Below, one piece after another: positions 35,604 to 47,108 of a stretch of 64,000 bases of DNA. The DNA lies in contig CAJNDS010002256.1 of assembly GCA_905221605.1 (NCBI GenBank), positions 136,571-200,570 of the forward strand, read 5' to 3'. The stretch's first letter is position 1. Every line of letters starts with the position of its first letter. A program made the position numbers and the translations under genes. The notes beneath the pieces are model-generated. The model saw nothing but the letters and a program-made list of their open reading frames with translations, did no database searches and was not told the origin of the DNA. The DNA is from Symbiodinium natans. Its lineage: Eukaryota; Sar; Dinophyceae; Suessiales; Symbiodiniaceae.

Positions 35604-35694
35604 ATGTTCGAGGTCCAGATCGGCTTCGGTGTGACAACGGGACGGCTTACCATGCTGGAGCTGCGTTGCTGCAAGTATCACGTGGTGGTATAGG
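35604..35694 (+). CDS. possible exon, start of a repeated domain
   Basis: A GTGTTCCAG acceptor at 35603 is followed by MFEVQIGFGVTTGRLTMLEL and RCCKYHVV before a TAG. The 'FE...GFG..T..LT' pattern recalls the exon at 51974 (PEFGFGATRALTP) and the one near 62191 (FEFGLRTPLTAQL), suggesting a repeated domain in one large protein. The donor is unclear. Confidence 0.35.
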
Positions 35695-36846
35695 CCGGAC
35701 ACCTTGCTGCTGACAAGTCGAGCCATATTCAAACGGGGACGTAGGTTACATCACAGCAAGAGGCCAGTTGCTCAGTGCATGGTGTTGTCTTCCTCTTCCA
35801 TCTATGGGTTGAACTCGCAACCATTCTAGTCGGTGTCCTGCTGCTTCCAAGGTTGTATCCTCCTGCTGGAGTGGCTTGCCAAGTCACTGAGGAAGGACAT
35901 GTACTGCATGAGCTGGACAACAGCAGCCGGGTTGCAACTTCCGGGAAGGGAGTTGAATGACCTTGAGCTTATCTCCTTTTACTTTTACTGGAAATATGAA
36001 GTTACGCACTGATCGCCAGCAGCTGAGTGAGGTACTGCGCTGGTGACTGAATTGCCGCTGGCTGGTGGTCAGACGGCCCCCTTCGATGACAACGTGCAGC
36101 GCCTTTGCCGGGCAAAGTTAACGGCTCCAGACACGGAAAGGTTATTGCAATAAGAATCATAATGAGTATCATTATTCTTGTTATTCTTGTAATTATTGTA
36201 ATTATTATTTATTATTATTCTTCTTATTCTTGATATTACTGTTATTGTTGTTATTGTTGTGATTATTGTTCTCATTGTTCTTATTGTTCTTATTGTTCTT
36301 TTTGTTCTTATTGTTCTTATTGATATTCTTGTTATTCTTGTTATTCTTGTTATTCTTGTCATTCTTGTTAGTGTTGTAATTATTGTTATTATTGCTATTC
36401 TTGTTATGTTTTTGTTTTAGCTCGGGAAGTCACTGGGTTCGGACTGGAGACCTTTGAGGGTGTTGGATTACTTGATCTGGCATAAGGACGCTTTTCCTAC
36501 TGGACCGCGACCTTGACGGATTCCCGGACCACATCAGAGGACGCGCCCTCTTCACAGGTAGCCTACATCCCAGAACTTTCCAAGTCAGTGAGGCCCTTCA
36601 TGTGGACAATATGTGAAGGAGAGTTGGCTGGGTCGGGTGAGGGCTCATGGCTGACCTCCGTTGGCACGACCTACTGCCAGTATACGTATCTCGGACAGCA
36701 AGGGCAGGAGGTGAGTCATCCTGCTGTGAGAAGCCCTCAATGTGAACAGTGTGAACATGAGGCATGTGACGTGCCGTTACAAGACCAGACAGGGAAGGAC
36801 TGTTGCACATGAAAAGCCGACATTCATGAAGGAACGTAGATTGCAG
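35695..36846. other. non-coding, TTATTCTTG minisatellite
   Basis: Likely intron; the main content is the repeat at 36171-36412. No supported coding patch. Confidence 0.45.
36171..36412. repeat. (TTATTCTTG)n / (TTATTGTTC)n minisatellite
   Basis: About 240 bases of 9-base units TTATTCTTG, TTATTGTTC and ATTATTGTT in blocks. On the complementary strand it makes a false Arg/Thr/Ile repeat frame. Confidence 0.92.
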
Positions 36847-36957
36847 GTGTTGGCGGTGCTGAGGTTTGGGTCTGGGCAGAAGTTGCATGCCGGGCAGCAA
36901 GTCTTCCTCGCTCTGCAGACCCTGAACCCGCTGGAGCCCATGACGCTGCAGCTGGGC
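36847..36957 (+). CDS. probable short exon of the same surface-type protein
   Basis: After a TAGATTGCAG acceptor the frame reads VLAVLRFGSGQKLHAGQQVF and LALQTLNPLEPMTLQLG, a strand-loop-strand composition resembling the 33.4 and 53.1 kb exons. The frame closes with TAA at 36958-36960; a GC-type donor near 36955 is possible. + strand, in line with neighbours. Confidence 0.42.
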
Positions 36958-36960
36958 TAA

Positions 36961-39486
36961 GCTGCTAAGACGAGGAGGGTTTTGGACTGCTCGGGGCTTT
37001 TGGGTCTGAACGCTTCACGGGCGGTCCGCTACGGGGTTCATACACAACACACAATGTACAGTTTCTCAACAACTGAAAACATGAAAACAGAGATTCGTAG
37101 GGAGAGAGGGCGAGGGAGGGAAAAAGAGAGGGAGAGCGCGCCCACCACTCCACATTCTCTGTCTCTCTCTCTCTCTCTCTGTCTCTGTGTTTTCTTTCTT
37201 CGGGCTCGAGGGACCGGAGCTCTCTGCACGGCTCGCGCGTCCAGCTAGCTAAGTGGTTTTGTAAAACACAGCACCCGCTGTCAGCAACGTGACCCCCCAC
37301 CCCCCCAACCACTACGGCTGTGTCGGTGACCCTCGTATTGAGGCAAATTGAGGCCTGTTTGCCATTCTTCCGTCCCCCACCACCAGTGACCCATCCCCCA
37401 TCTGCGACTTGCGACTGAAGCCCCCACCACCCCCCACTTGTCCCTGCCTGAAACCCAGCTGAAACTGAACAGAGCATTGCGCACACTGCCTGTCGTGCCT
37501 GTACTGCCCGTATTTACTACATTCCGTGCACCTGCTGTCTGTCGAATCGTGGCACTACCTGCAGTGTTCTCTAGAGTGGTAATCCCCCAGACAAACTAAT
37601 GCGATGCTTGTTGTTGGGAGGGGTGTTTCAGAAGGTGGTTGTTCGTCAAGGAGTCGCCGTAGAACAGTTCGGCCCAGTCTCACGACTCGTCATGCCAAAG
37701 ATGCTATCAGACCTGCGGAGTAGCGGGTGGCTGCACGGAAGGGTGTTTGCAAGAGATTGCTAATGGTGGAGCCAAACAAACGATCTCTCCTGGGTACGGT
37801 GGACCGCCTCAATCCTGACCGCGCATACTGTGCTGCGGGGTTGGCCTGTGAAGCCACATGAAGACAGAAGAAACGAATTGTTAGGAGATAAGCCGAAGAA
37901 ATGATTCCCCAAAGCGCGGAAGAAATCGGGACGAGAGAAACGCCTCGCACCTTCACCGAGTTTACAGGGATTAGCCTCGCACCCATACCCAAGCCGTCCA
38001 TGTCACATTGGCACTCAGGAACTTTCAGTTTTGCATTCGCGTGCGATGTGCAGCCGAGTAGCCTTCACGTTTGGAAGCTTTTGGTCATTGCACGCCTCAC
38101 TGGTTTGTTCGATGCCTTCGTCACTTGGGACAGAGACGTTGTGGCTTGGAACATGGGTGTGGTTGCGCCCAGGCTCTCCAGCTTCAACTTTTGGGAAGTG
38201 CGGCTGTCAAGCGCGGGCGCGTCGTCGCCACTCGGAAGTGCAGCACCGCAGTTTGAGTGGTTTTCTGGGGTTTTTGGGGTTTCGAATTCGGGGTTTATAG
38301 CGTTCTAGGGCTTTATAGGGTTTCTAGGGTTTCTAGAATTTACAGGTTTCCTCTTGCTCCAGGTCCAACACGACGTACTCTCTCGTCTGGAACTTCAGTG
38401 CTTCGACAGATCCCTTGGATTCAGACCTGTGGGCAACTGGGCAGAGTGTGAGCTAAAGGGTTTAAGGAGGGACCCCTGGACGGGATTTGTCTTCTTTCCC
38501 TATATAGCCCCTAAAAGTACCTTGTATAGTCCCGATATACGCAAGTAGACGATAAATAACCCCTAAAGAACCCTAAGGTCCCTCATCAGGGTCCCTCCTC
38601 TAGTCCAATGGAAGGTCCAACTTGGAAAGGGCCTTGCTCATTGTCCGGCTGGCATATAAACTTTGTATAAGCACCTTTCTTTCTCACCATGTCGTTCCGA
38701 CCATCTGAGGTCTCCAACGTCGCAGTTCTGGAGAAGCTGTCCGCAACCATGTGCCCCAGCCTGAAGTCCCGCTGCGTATCGCTACTTTATCCCGGTTCAA
38801 GTTCAAAGCGAGGGCTGCTAGGCGATAGTCCTAGTCCTGACATTCTCCGGATGTGCCGGGGCAAAGGAAGAAGACCTGTTGTGTGGCAGGCAGCCATCGG
38901 TTTTTCTGCCCGGCAGCCCAAACCTCCTGAGCGTCTTCATATCCTTGGTCCAAGACTTGGGCCCCAGCGGTACCATCGCTTCTCAAGCCGCACATATGCT
39001 GGAGACATGTTGCGGTTGCCTCGTCTTTTGAGATCGAGTAGGCCCAGTCATGCACGAGCATTTGACAAAGTGGAGAAGTGTCAATCATGGATTGAACCAA
39101 TTGAACCAGGGCAGTCCTGTCGCATAGCTGTCGAGGACAAACGACAGTATTTACATGCTCGCTCGGTTGCTGTGTATGGCTTGCCAAGTCATCAGTTTTT
39201 GTGGTCGCCGCATTCGCGAGCCCCACCCCTCAACCCTAAACCCACAACCAGCAAGAGGGGGGCAGAGGGGAAACTTAAGTCCTAAACCTTCAACATGGCA
39301 ATGCAAAGTTTCACGAGAGTCCACAGCGACTCTGCCTCGCCGGGTTTTGAGCAATTAAGCCGTCAACCCAACTACAGGGAGTGCACAGCTACTGGTACAT
39401 ATTTAGGATGGTCAGGTTGGGAATTCTGCTCGTCACCTTATTTAGCAGGCACGGGCACTTCTAGACTTGCTTCTGCCTGCGTTCAG
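36961..39486. other. non-coding stretch
   Basis: Likely intron. It holds a CT/AG-rich patch at 37100-37195 and degenerate GGGTTT units at 38260-38340. Frames at 37901-38308 and 38689-39285 are open but carry no recognisable pattern. Confidence 0.4.
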
Positions 39487-39574
39487 GTGATCGATGCGCC
39501 GGTCGGCTTCGACTTTGCAAGTTGCGCCCCGAGCCATCTGCACGACTTGATCTACAGTGCAGAAGCTTTCCCAG
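39487..39574 (+). CDS. probable 88-bp exon with GC donor
   Basis: A CTGCGTTCAG acceptor at 39486 precedes VIDAPVGFDFASCAPSHLHD and LIYSAEAFP, ending at CCCAG|GCAAGA, a canonical GC-type donor as is common in dinoflagellates. Composition fits the neighbouring exons. No family assigned. Confidence 0.45.
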
Positions 39575-39617
39575 GCAAGACTGTCCAGTCACGAACATGT
39601 TAAACCGTGCCACACAT

Positions 39618-39662
39618 GGTGCATGTGGTGTTTAGGGTCATGATGCATGTGGTGTTTAGGGT
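39618..39662. repeat. short tandem duplication with TTTAGGG unit
   Basis: ATGTGGTGTTTAGGG occurs twice, separated by a few bases (TCATGATGC), followed by further degenerate GGTTTAGGG units up to 39720. Confidence 0.75.
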
Positions 39663-40203
39663 TTGAGGGTCAGGGGTAACTGAGGTTTGCAAGGTTTTAG
39701 GAGATCGGGGTTTAGGGCTTCGGTCCCAGCGTTTTCGGGTTTCAGGTTTATCACCTACTTGAGCCGTGATTCCTCCACACCCTCAATGTTGCTTTCGATT
39801 TCTTGCAAGCTGTTTCAAGCATGCTGGCGCAGCGCTCAGTCCATGCCATCAAGCAAAAATGTTTAGTGCTTTGGGGTTCTGGGCTTTAGTTTTTTTGGTG
39901 GGAGCGGGGATTGTGAGGGGAGGTGGCCGACATAGGACACGGAACCAGCCATGATGGTGCTTTTAGAAGGTTGTGATTTCTTGGCACTTCTTGTGATTTC
40001 AGGGTGTGCTTCAACATCTGCCAGGGCGAACCCTGCCTTTGCCCGCCTTCGGTTCCTGCAGTGCAGCGCAGACGCCACGGCAGCGGAGCGCGGGCTTCTC
40101 GCCTGCACCCAACTTTAGAACCCAACGTAACTTGCCTGCTGTTACATGGTGTGAAAGCACGACCCAACATGGTGGAAGAAGTGCAACTTGCTTCGAGAGG
40201 CAG

Positions 40204-40330
40204 CAGCCGGAATCGAGCGCTGGTTTCTGTCTCTGGCTGGCTGCTTTCGGATCGGAACTACGCCTTCGGCCTCACCGTTGTCAATCCGCCCATTGAAGTC
40301 GACAAGGGCTTCTTCATATGGAGACTTGCA
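40204..40330 (+). CDS. possible exon, unknown
   Basis: The + frame reads SRNRALVSVSGWLLSDRNYA and FGLTVVNPPIEVDKGFFIW, clearly protein-like, following a GAGGCAG acceptor. The frame stays open to TGA at 40441, so the 3' end is not fixed. It fits the series of beta-rich exon patches. Confidence 0.4.
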
Positions 40331-42009
40331 TTGCACTTTCAAGATGCATCAAGATGCCATTTTCTCCTTGGTTTGGGCTTGCCAGCCTGTCGCTTTTCCT
40401 GGCCCTGCACGTGCCCATTTACGTTCCAGGACACTGGATGATTCGGGAGTGGCCTTGGATGGTTCGGAGAAGCCGGCGGCATTTCACGAGGCGATGGAAG
40501 AGTGCATGTTTCAGAGAACATGGCGAATGTTGCAAGTTGGGCTGACCGTTTTGCTCGTCGTGACAAACGAATTGAGAGTTCCTGACAGGGTGGAGACTCA
40601 AGTTGGCATCTCTATCAGGACTTGGTCCAGCTTGTGTGAAAATCTCCCAAGGTGCGGTGTCGGTATACACAGGGCTCGTGAACACACTGTAGACTGTAGG
40701 ACCATGGTGTGGTGCTCACGCTGTCTGTGGGAAGTGGTTCCTGGGCATCCAAAAGGACAAGTCGATGGCGTGCCGAATTGGTTTGGGAGGAGAAGCAAGC
40801 TGCTCCATAGACGAATAATCCCTGGCCCACTTAGGTTACATGCATCCGTTCTCGGTGTTCGGCGTCCTGGAAACATTGACGGTGCAGGCATTGCCGGGCA
40901 ATCTAAACAGCATTATAGCAGAGGTGCTTTCAAGTGATTCTCACGCTGCTTTCCTTTCGTTTGCGTCAAGGTGGCCTTGAAGTTCAGAACTTGCAAGAAC
41001 TTTAGAAGTTCATGAGCGCTGAATGAGTTGAGGTAGCTAGCTTGGTGCAGCTACTAGGAATGTTGATTCTAGGCATCGTCCGGCACGAGAGGTTTTGTGT
41101 TGAATGTCGACGAGACAATCGCAGAGTTACGCATGAGGTGTGGCTCGTAGAAGCAATGGGAGCGCGCTTTGTGTCCGTTGAACCCTTGATGAACATGTCA
41201 AGTCGTTCTTACGTTCTGAAACTGGCAGCCGCCACGAACGGTCTCACTCTAGATACTCGAGATATCTGGACGTGGTAGATGCAGCACCAGAGCTTGTCCA
41301 ACCTATCCTCGAGCCTCTCAACCTGCTTACCAAGCAAATTAATGTGCTCGCCGACCTCAAAGTTCCACAGGGCGTGCCTGGCTCGGCCTCCTCACTGCGG
41401 CTCTCGGGTCCACCAAACGTGCCTTGCCATGGAGTCGGAATTGGAGTAGCTTTTTGACCCAAGGGTTGGTATGAGAATGTTGGGTTTGTGACTGACCCCA
41501 GTGAGCCTGCTCGACCCAACATGCGAGTGAGCGTGAACTAGCCAGAGAGAGAGGGAGGTCTCCAAGACGAGTTTGGTTTTTTTTTGAGTTCTTCGTGATT
41601 TTAACGAACTCTGGGGTACATTGACGGTTGCTAACCTTGAAAATGCCGATCTGCTAGACTCTTACAGCTTTCTTGGCCTTACACTCGCACGCTCTTCCAG
41701 ATCCTCTGAATTGACAGCGGGCTGGGCCCTAGCCACGAGCTGAACGTGCGTGGGCGAGGAAGTCTTGTGAAGCATGTCAACACACCCATGAGCACTACGG
41801 ATTGAAACCATAAACTCCTGCAGCACCTCTTTTGTAGCAACTCCGACGTTCGGACATTCGGGGCTTGCCAGGCTGTTGCCAGGCTGTGTCATCTGGTGTG
41901 GGTGATCCGCCGTCCGCTAAGACCCCTGGGTTCGGCATGCGTGCTTGGGAATGTTAGTGATGCATGCCAGAATTGGAGTTTAAAGCCTAGGCCGAGAACC
42001 TTGATTGCT
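40331..42009. other. non-coding stretch up to the DIRS-type element
   Basis: No supported exon. The last bases before the element read TTGATTGCT, immediately followed by repeat A1. Confidence 0.45.
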
Positions 42010-42144
42010 GTGAAACGCATGAAATGCGTGAGTGGCATGAGCATGCCTGGGGGGCAGGGGGGGACTTGCAGCAAGCCTCGCAGCCGAAGGAGCTCGAAGA
42101 ATGCCCATTAGAGCTCCGAGGGGCTGCTGAAACTTTTTGGGTCC
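42010..42144 (+). repeat. split direct repeat A1
   Basis: A 135-base left terminal repeat, identical to A2 at 49352-49486, including the G6-CA-G7 tract. It contains the start of the Gag frame (ATG at 42024). Confidence 0.93.
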
Positions 42145-43597
42145 TGTGGCATGCCGGGGCGCGCGGCCGGATGAGCTTGTTTCCTCCGGAAGCTGAGGCA
42201 ACAGCCTTCACGACTCTCGATGAACTCCGAAGGTGGTATGGGTTGGCAGATGAGCCCTGGCAGGCCTTTCATATGCAGGTGGGGCAGCCGGACATGCGCA
42301 TTCTGAGCGCGCTGCCGGCAGAAGCTCTTACTGAAAACATCATGTTGACACGCGTGGGAGTGGCCGCTGCGGCCTTGTCACCAGCTCATGCCGTCCAAAT
42401 TGGGTTGGTGTGGCGCTTAGCGTGCAGGATCGTCCACACAAGAGGGGGGGGCAACTATGCTGACTGGCAGGATGTGGACCCCTGGGTCAAACGGGCAGTG
42501 GCCACGCCAGCTGCAGCTGCCGCCCAGCCGCCTGCCCTGAAAGAGCGGGGTATCAAAATGTCTTCGATCATCGACCAGTCAGATGACAGCGAGTTCGTGC
42601 CAGAAAGTCTGGCGAAAGCTGATGGTTGGTACCAGAGGTACCTCAAAATCATGGGAGGCCCGCCCCAGGAGGAGGAAGATTGCACTGTGGAACAGCTCTC
42701 GGCGCTGAACAAGCGGGTGCACACGCTGGACCTGCCGCCGTATGTGGACCTGGGGGTGTGGCAGCCCTACGGTCGCCGTGCGCTGCGGGCGAGCAAGTTT
42801 AGGGCGTGGTTCCCAGATGGTGCCGGGGGATACATCGCGAAGGAGCTGCCGGGGCCGTCGTCGTGGAGCCAATGGTTAGCTGCTTGGCGGGTCTTCCAGA
42901 CGGCCGCGATCATGCTGGACATTACCGCTGGCAGCTCTACAACTATACGAAAGACATGTAGAACGCCTGGTGAAGCTCTACCCGACGGCCTGGCATTTGG
43001 TGGTGTTGGCCGATGAGAAGGCGAGGGGCGAGAAATGGGCCCGAGTGCGTTTGAGGATCAGTGCTGACATCGCTGCGGGCAAAGGGGCGCCAGAGCTTTG
43101 GGATGCCGATCGGCCATGGATCGCCGCCTTGCATCAGCTTGTGAATGACACGGCTTTCTGGGAAGATCAGGTCCGGTCGCCTGCTAACGCCTGGGTGGCT
43201 TCCGGTGGCAGGGGCACGCCCAAAGCGCCTGAGGAAGCCTTTGCCGCCTCCCAAGGGACGGAGATCCTGGATCCTGGGGCGAACCTCAAAACGGACCACC
43301 AAGGAGAAGCGGGCGGCCAAGAAGCGCAAGATTCAAGCCGACAAGGAGGAGCTCAAAGCTTGGCGTGCGTCCGCTGGCAGCAAGGGCAAGCAAGAGAACA
43401 AGGGCGAGAAAGCTGGCGTGCTCAAAGCCAAGGACCAGGCCGGCGATGATCTTTGCTTCAGCTGGGACGCGGCGAAGGGTCCCTGTGCTGGGTGTGCTCC
43501 GGGTGATGGGTGCAAAGGCAAAGTCAAGAGAATCCACAAGTGCAGGATTTGCCTGAGCCCCGGCCATCGTAGTCAGGACTGCCCGCAGCATGCATAG
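42024..43597 (+). pseudogene. gag: Gag-like protein with C-terminal zinc knuckle, frameshifted
   Basis: The structural protein of the element. It begins inside A1 and reads in three successive frames: 42024 to about 42945 (MREWHEHAW... to MLDIT), about 42958-43270 (LVKLYPTAWHLVVLADEKA, DIAAGKGAPELWD), and about 43250-43597 (KRTTKEKRAAKKRKIQADKE, GDDLCFSWDAAKGPC). The last part ends in CRICLSPGHRSQDC, a C-x2-C-x4-H-x4-C nucleic-acid-binding knuckle at 43541-43582, preceded by extra Cys residues (CAGC, GDGC). Two frameshifts are needed to connect it. By analogy with other Gag proteins it would package element RNA. The stop is TAG at 43595-43597. Confidence 0.75.
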
Positions 43598-43803
43598 GAC
43601 TGTGCCCAAAAATGAAGGGTTCGGGTTTTGGCGTTCCCTCTTTGTCATGCTCTCTCGCCCTCTCTCTCTGCTGCTGAAGCAGGGGCATGTGGCAGGGAAC
43701 CGCTGCAGAGTGACACAAGGCATTGGGCATGACACCTCACCGGGAGCCCCTTTTGGCACGACGGTCGAGAAGGGAGCCCAAAAGCAGAGCGAGCTGACGG
43801 GCC

Positions 43804-44540
43804 ATGCAGGGAGCCTACATGGGCATGACAGCCGGCGCTGCGCTGTGCTTTCTGCACTTGTTCAGTGGGGGACGTGATAAACTAGGCGAGGCTCTCCTGA
43901 GTGAGGCCAAGGCGGCTGGGATCGAGGTGACCGTCGAGGCCCACGACCTCTGCAAGGGAGATGACCTCACGACTCCTGAAGAAAGCAAAGTCAGGGCAGT
44001 ATCATGGGGCCCATGCCGGGTTCCCCTGTGCCACCTTCACTAGGCTTCGTTGCAGGCCAACCGCGACCTGTCAGGTCCCGAGAATTCATCTATGGGCTAC
44101 CGGGCAATTCGAGGGCGCAACAAGATGAAGCAGATCGAGGCACGCTGCATGCGGTCACCTCGGTGCAGATTCTCGAGGCCGTGGAGGCGAGCCAAGCCGT
44201 GGACGGGATGCAGAGGCCTGTGACCTTCGAGAATCCGACCATCCGCAGGCAGGGTCAGCGTACTACTTGCCAGAGATTGTAAAGTGGATCAGCCAGGAGA
44301 AAATCGAGTACGCAGACTTCAATAATTGTGTGTATGCGGACCCGGCCAAAGGAGAACAACCCTACCGGAAGCCACAGAGGTTCGTGGGAAAGTTGTCGGG
44401 GCTTGCTAGCCTCTCGGGCAGGTGCCAATGCAGCAGAGGCGTCGAACACCCGAGAGTCGTCGGCGCCAACGCAGCCAAGGACTCAGCTGCCTACCCGATT
44501 GCCCTCTGCCACCAATATGCAAAGTTGGTGGTGGAAACCT
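43804..44540 (+). pseudogene. cytosine-methyltransferase-like domain, frameshifted
   Basis: At the head of the second coding region the frames together show a Rossmann-type motif I (FLHLFSGGRDKLGEAL at 43849-43896), followed by IEVTVEAHDL, then in another frame HAGFPCATFTRLR (44012-44050) with a Pro-Cys pair in the place of C5-methyltransferase motif IV, and in a third frame VTFENPT (Glu-Asn-Pro at 44229-44237) like motif VI. A continuation in a further frame (YADFNNCVYADPA, RKPQRFVGKLSGL) reaches about 44540. Retrotransposon-borne DNA methyltransferases are known in dinoflagellates, and PAT-type DIRS elements carry a Dam-like adenine methylase; this domain looks cytosine-type but divergent (ENP rather than ENV). 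At least three frameshifts separate its parts in this copy. Function is inferred. Confidence 0.5.
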
Positions 44541-46840
44541 GGCTAAAGGATAGACGGCAGCCCGGCAAGCGGGCAGCCGAGCCCGAGATCACCGAGAAGC
44601 CCGATATCATCGAAGAAGCGCACTGGAGTGGAGGACAGGGCGCTTTCGGGAGCCTCAGGGTGCAGGACACAAAGAAGGCCAGGAGAGATCGCGAGAACAA
44701 GGAGGCCATCGGCGGCATGCGACGCCCCGTGTGGGCTTTGGAGCACGTCCCAGGCCTCAGGACAGTGGGGCAGGAGGTGAGCCGGATCTTCGACAAGTTC
44801 GCGGCCAAGTTCCAGGGCGCAGCGCTCGCCGGGGAGCACTACGGCATGGACGGCTTCAAGATGACGTACGTGGACGAATGGAAGAGCGAGCTGGACACAC
44901 ACTTCCGGGTGTGTTCAGAGCGCCCGGCCCTGCTGCTGAAGAGCCTTCTCCACTACGACACGCCAGTCCACGTGGCCTTGCTGGAGGCTTGGACGCAGCA
45001 GGCCAAGGACCCAGACCAGATGGTGATCGAGTGGCTTAAGCATGGAGCACCGCTGGGCGCCAACATGGGCATACCCTCGGTGGGTATCTTCCCGCCAAAG
45101 GGGGAGAATCCCGAAGCGTGGGAAGAAGCCAAAGCCGAGACTCAGGCCTGGGAAACCAGGCAAAACTACCGCTCCTTTACCTCCAACCCCTTGGACTCGA
45201 ACCAGGAAATGGGAAGGCTCATGGGCCTCGGATACGTTAAGAAAATATCCGAGGAACAGGCGACCAACTACTTCTCCGGGGCCGTCGTCTCGAAATTAGG
45301 CTTGCTCATGAAGCCTAAGGCAGACGGCACAGTCAAACGCCGCATCGTGTTTGTGCGCTCCGTTCAGGGGCGAACCAGAGGGCCCGGTGTCCCGAGCGCA
45401 TCGTCCTGCCACGTCCGCAGGACGTATACGCCATGGCGGCCGACCTCAAAGCACATGAGCCGCAACTTCTGGAGTGGTACCGGGCAGAGTCGCAGCCAAC
45501 CGCGGAGTGGGGCTCGGAGCTCGTCGCAGCCGACCTGACAGACGCCTTCACCCACTTCCCGGTCCATCCTTCAGAGCACGAGCAGTGCCTGTCACCAGTC
45601 GGAGACAACAAGAACTACTACGTCTTCGTGGCAATGTTCTTCGGGCACAAATGTGCCCCTTTGGTCATGTGCCGCCTATCCGCCTTGCTGACCAGGTTGG
45701 TGCAAGGCATGTTTTGGCAAGCCGAATTGCAGCTGGCCACCTACATCGACGACCCACTCATGGCCCTGGTCGGCTCACGTCAGCGACGCATCCGCAACCT
45801 CAGCCTCATCCTTCTGACTCTCGGGGCGTTGGGCATCAGGCTGGCGTGGCATAAAGGGGCCAGGGGATGCAAAATTACCTGGATCGGGGTGAACTTCACC
45901 TTGCGATGGCGGGAAGGAGTCTTGGACAACGAGGTTCCCGACAAACTTCGCGACGAACTGCTGGAGAAGCTGGAAAAGTGGGCAGCCGGGGGGATGGTCC
46001 CGCTGGGCCAACTCAGAACGTTTGCCGGGAAGTTGCATCTACAAAAGAGCCAGGTGGGCGGTCTCCATCGTCTACGGGGCCATCACGGCACACGAGGCGG
46101 AGGTGAGATCGGGGACTGAGGCGTCCCGAAGACCTGCCCGAGTGGATAGCAGGCCAAAGGACCACTTGGTCCCCATCAAGCGTTTCGAGCTGGCGCAGGC
46201 TTGGCTGGCTACGCTGCTCAAGGAAAGGCGCCCGAGGACCACATTGTCCCTGTGGAAGCGACCGGAGTCCATCATGATCGTGACGGATGCGTCGCCGCAA
46301 GGGTGCGGGGGCTTGCTGCTGGTGCGCGCCACGGCGCAATCCCCGTGGACTCCCCTCAAGGCCTACGAGTACCAGGTCGACCGTGAGGACGCTGAACTGC
46401 TGGGTTTCCACCACAAGTCACACAAGAGTCAAGGGTTCCTGGAGGCCCTGGCGATCTTCTTGGCGTTGCGTGAGTGGGGCGCCCTGCTGGCAACCATCAA
46501 GGTGGGGCTCGCCATCCGCTCCGACTCCACAGTGGCTTTGGCATTGCTTGAGAAGGCGGCCTCGTCGTCAGCTGCGCTCAACCTCCTCGCGGCAGAGATG
46601 GCCTTGCTTCTTGAAAAGCTTCAGGTGGGCGAGATAGCTCTCTCCCACGTGCCTGGCAAAATCAATGTTTGGGCAGACTGGTTGTCTAGACCGGACACCA
46701 GGGGTGTAATGCCAAACCAGCTCCAAGGGGTCAAGACGGCCAAACCCAGCAAGCTCCGAAGGAGCGACTTTTCGCTTGGCTTAGCTCGGTCGCACGACGC
46801 CGCTGAGGCGGGAGCGTCCTGGGCTGCCCTTAAGGGCTAA
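44267..46840 (+). pseudogene. pol: reverse transcriptase and RNase H of DIRS-type element, frameshifted
   Basis: From 44267 one frame carries the methyltransferase tail and an acidic linker and reaches the RT fingers (SKLGLLMKPKADGTVKRRIV). A frameshift near 45355 leads to the frame 45433-46060: SGANQRARCPERIVLPRPQD, motif A VAADLTDAFTHFP (Asp at 45532), GHKCAPLVMCRLSA as motif B, and motif C YIDD at 45742-45753, intact. A second frameshift near 46040 leads to RARWAVSIVYGAI and an RNase H with all acidic residues visible: IVTDASPQGCGG (Asp at 46286), Glu in EALAIFLALREW, Asp in IRSDSTVALAL and VWADWLSR. It ends with TAA at 46838-46840. It would copy element RNA into DNA; no integrase or protease is present, as expected for this class. 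Confidence 0.85.
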
Positions 46841-47108
46841 TGCCGAGGCACATACACGCACACACACTCACACAAAGCAAATTTTTGCGGGAAAGTTTCG
46901 GGAGTGTTTCATGCGCATGGTGAGCTGCTTGTGTCATGTTCAGTTCGCGTGGCCATGAAGAGAAGAGAGTGAGTGAGAGAGGGAGAGGGACAGTGAGTGT
47001 GAGAGAGAACCCACCTGTGCAGCCTTCACTTGAGGATCGCCGCAGACCATGGAGCTGGCTATCCGCCCCATTAAAAGGGCTCACCGCAGTGGCCGAGCCC
47101 TTTGATCC

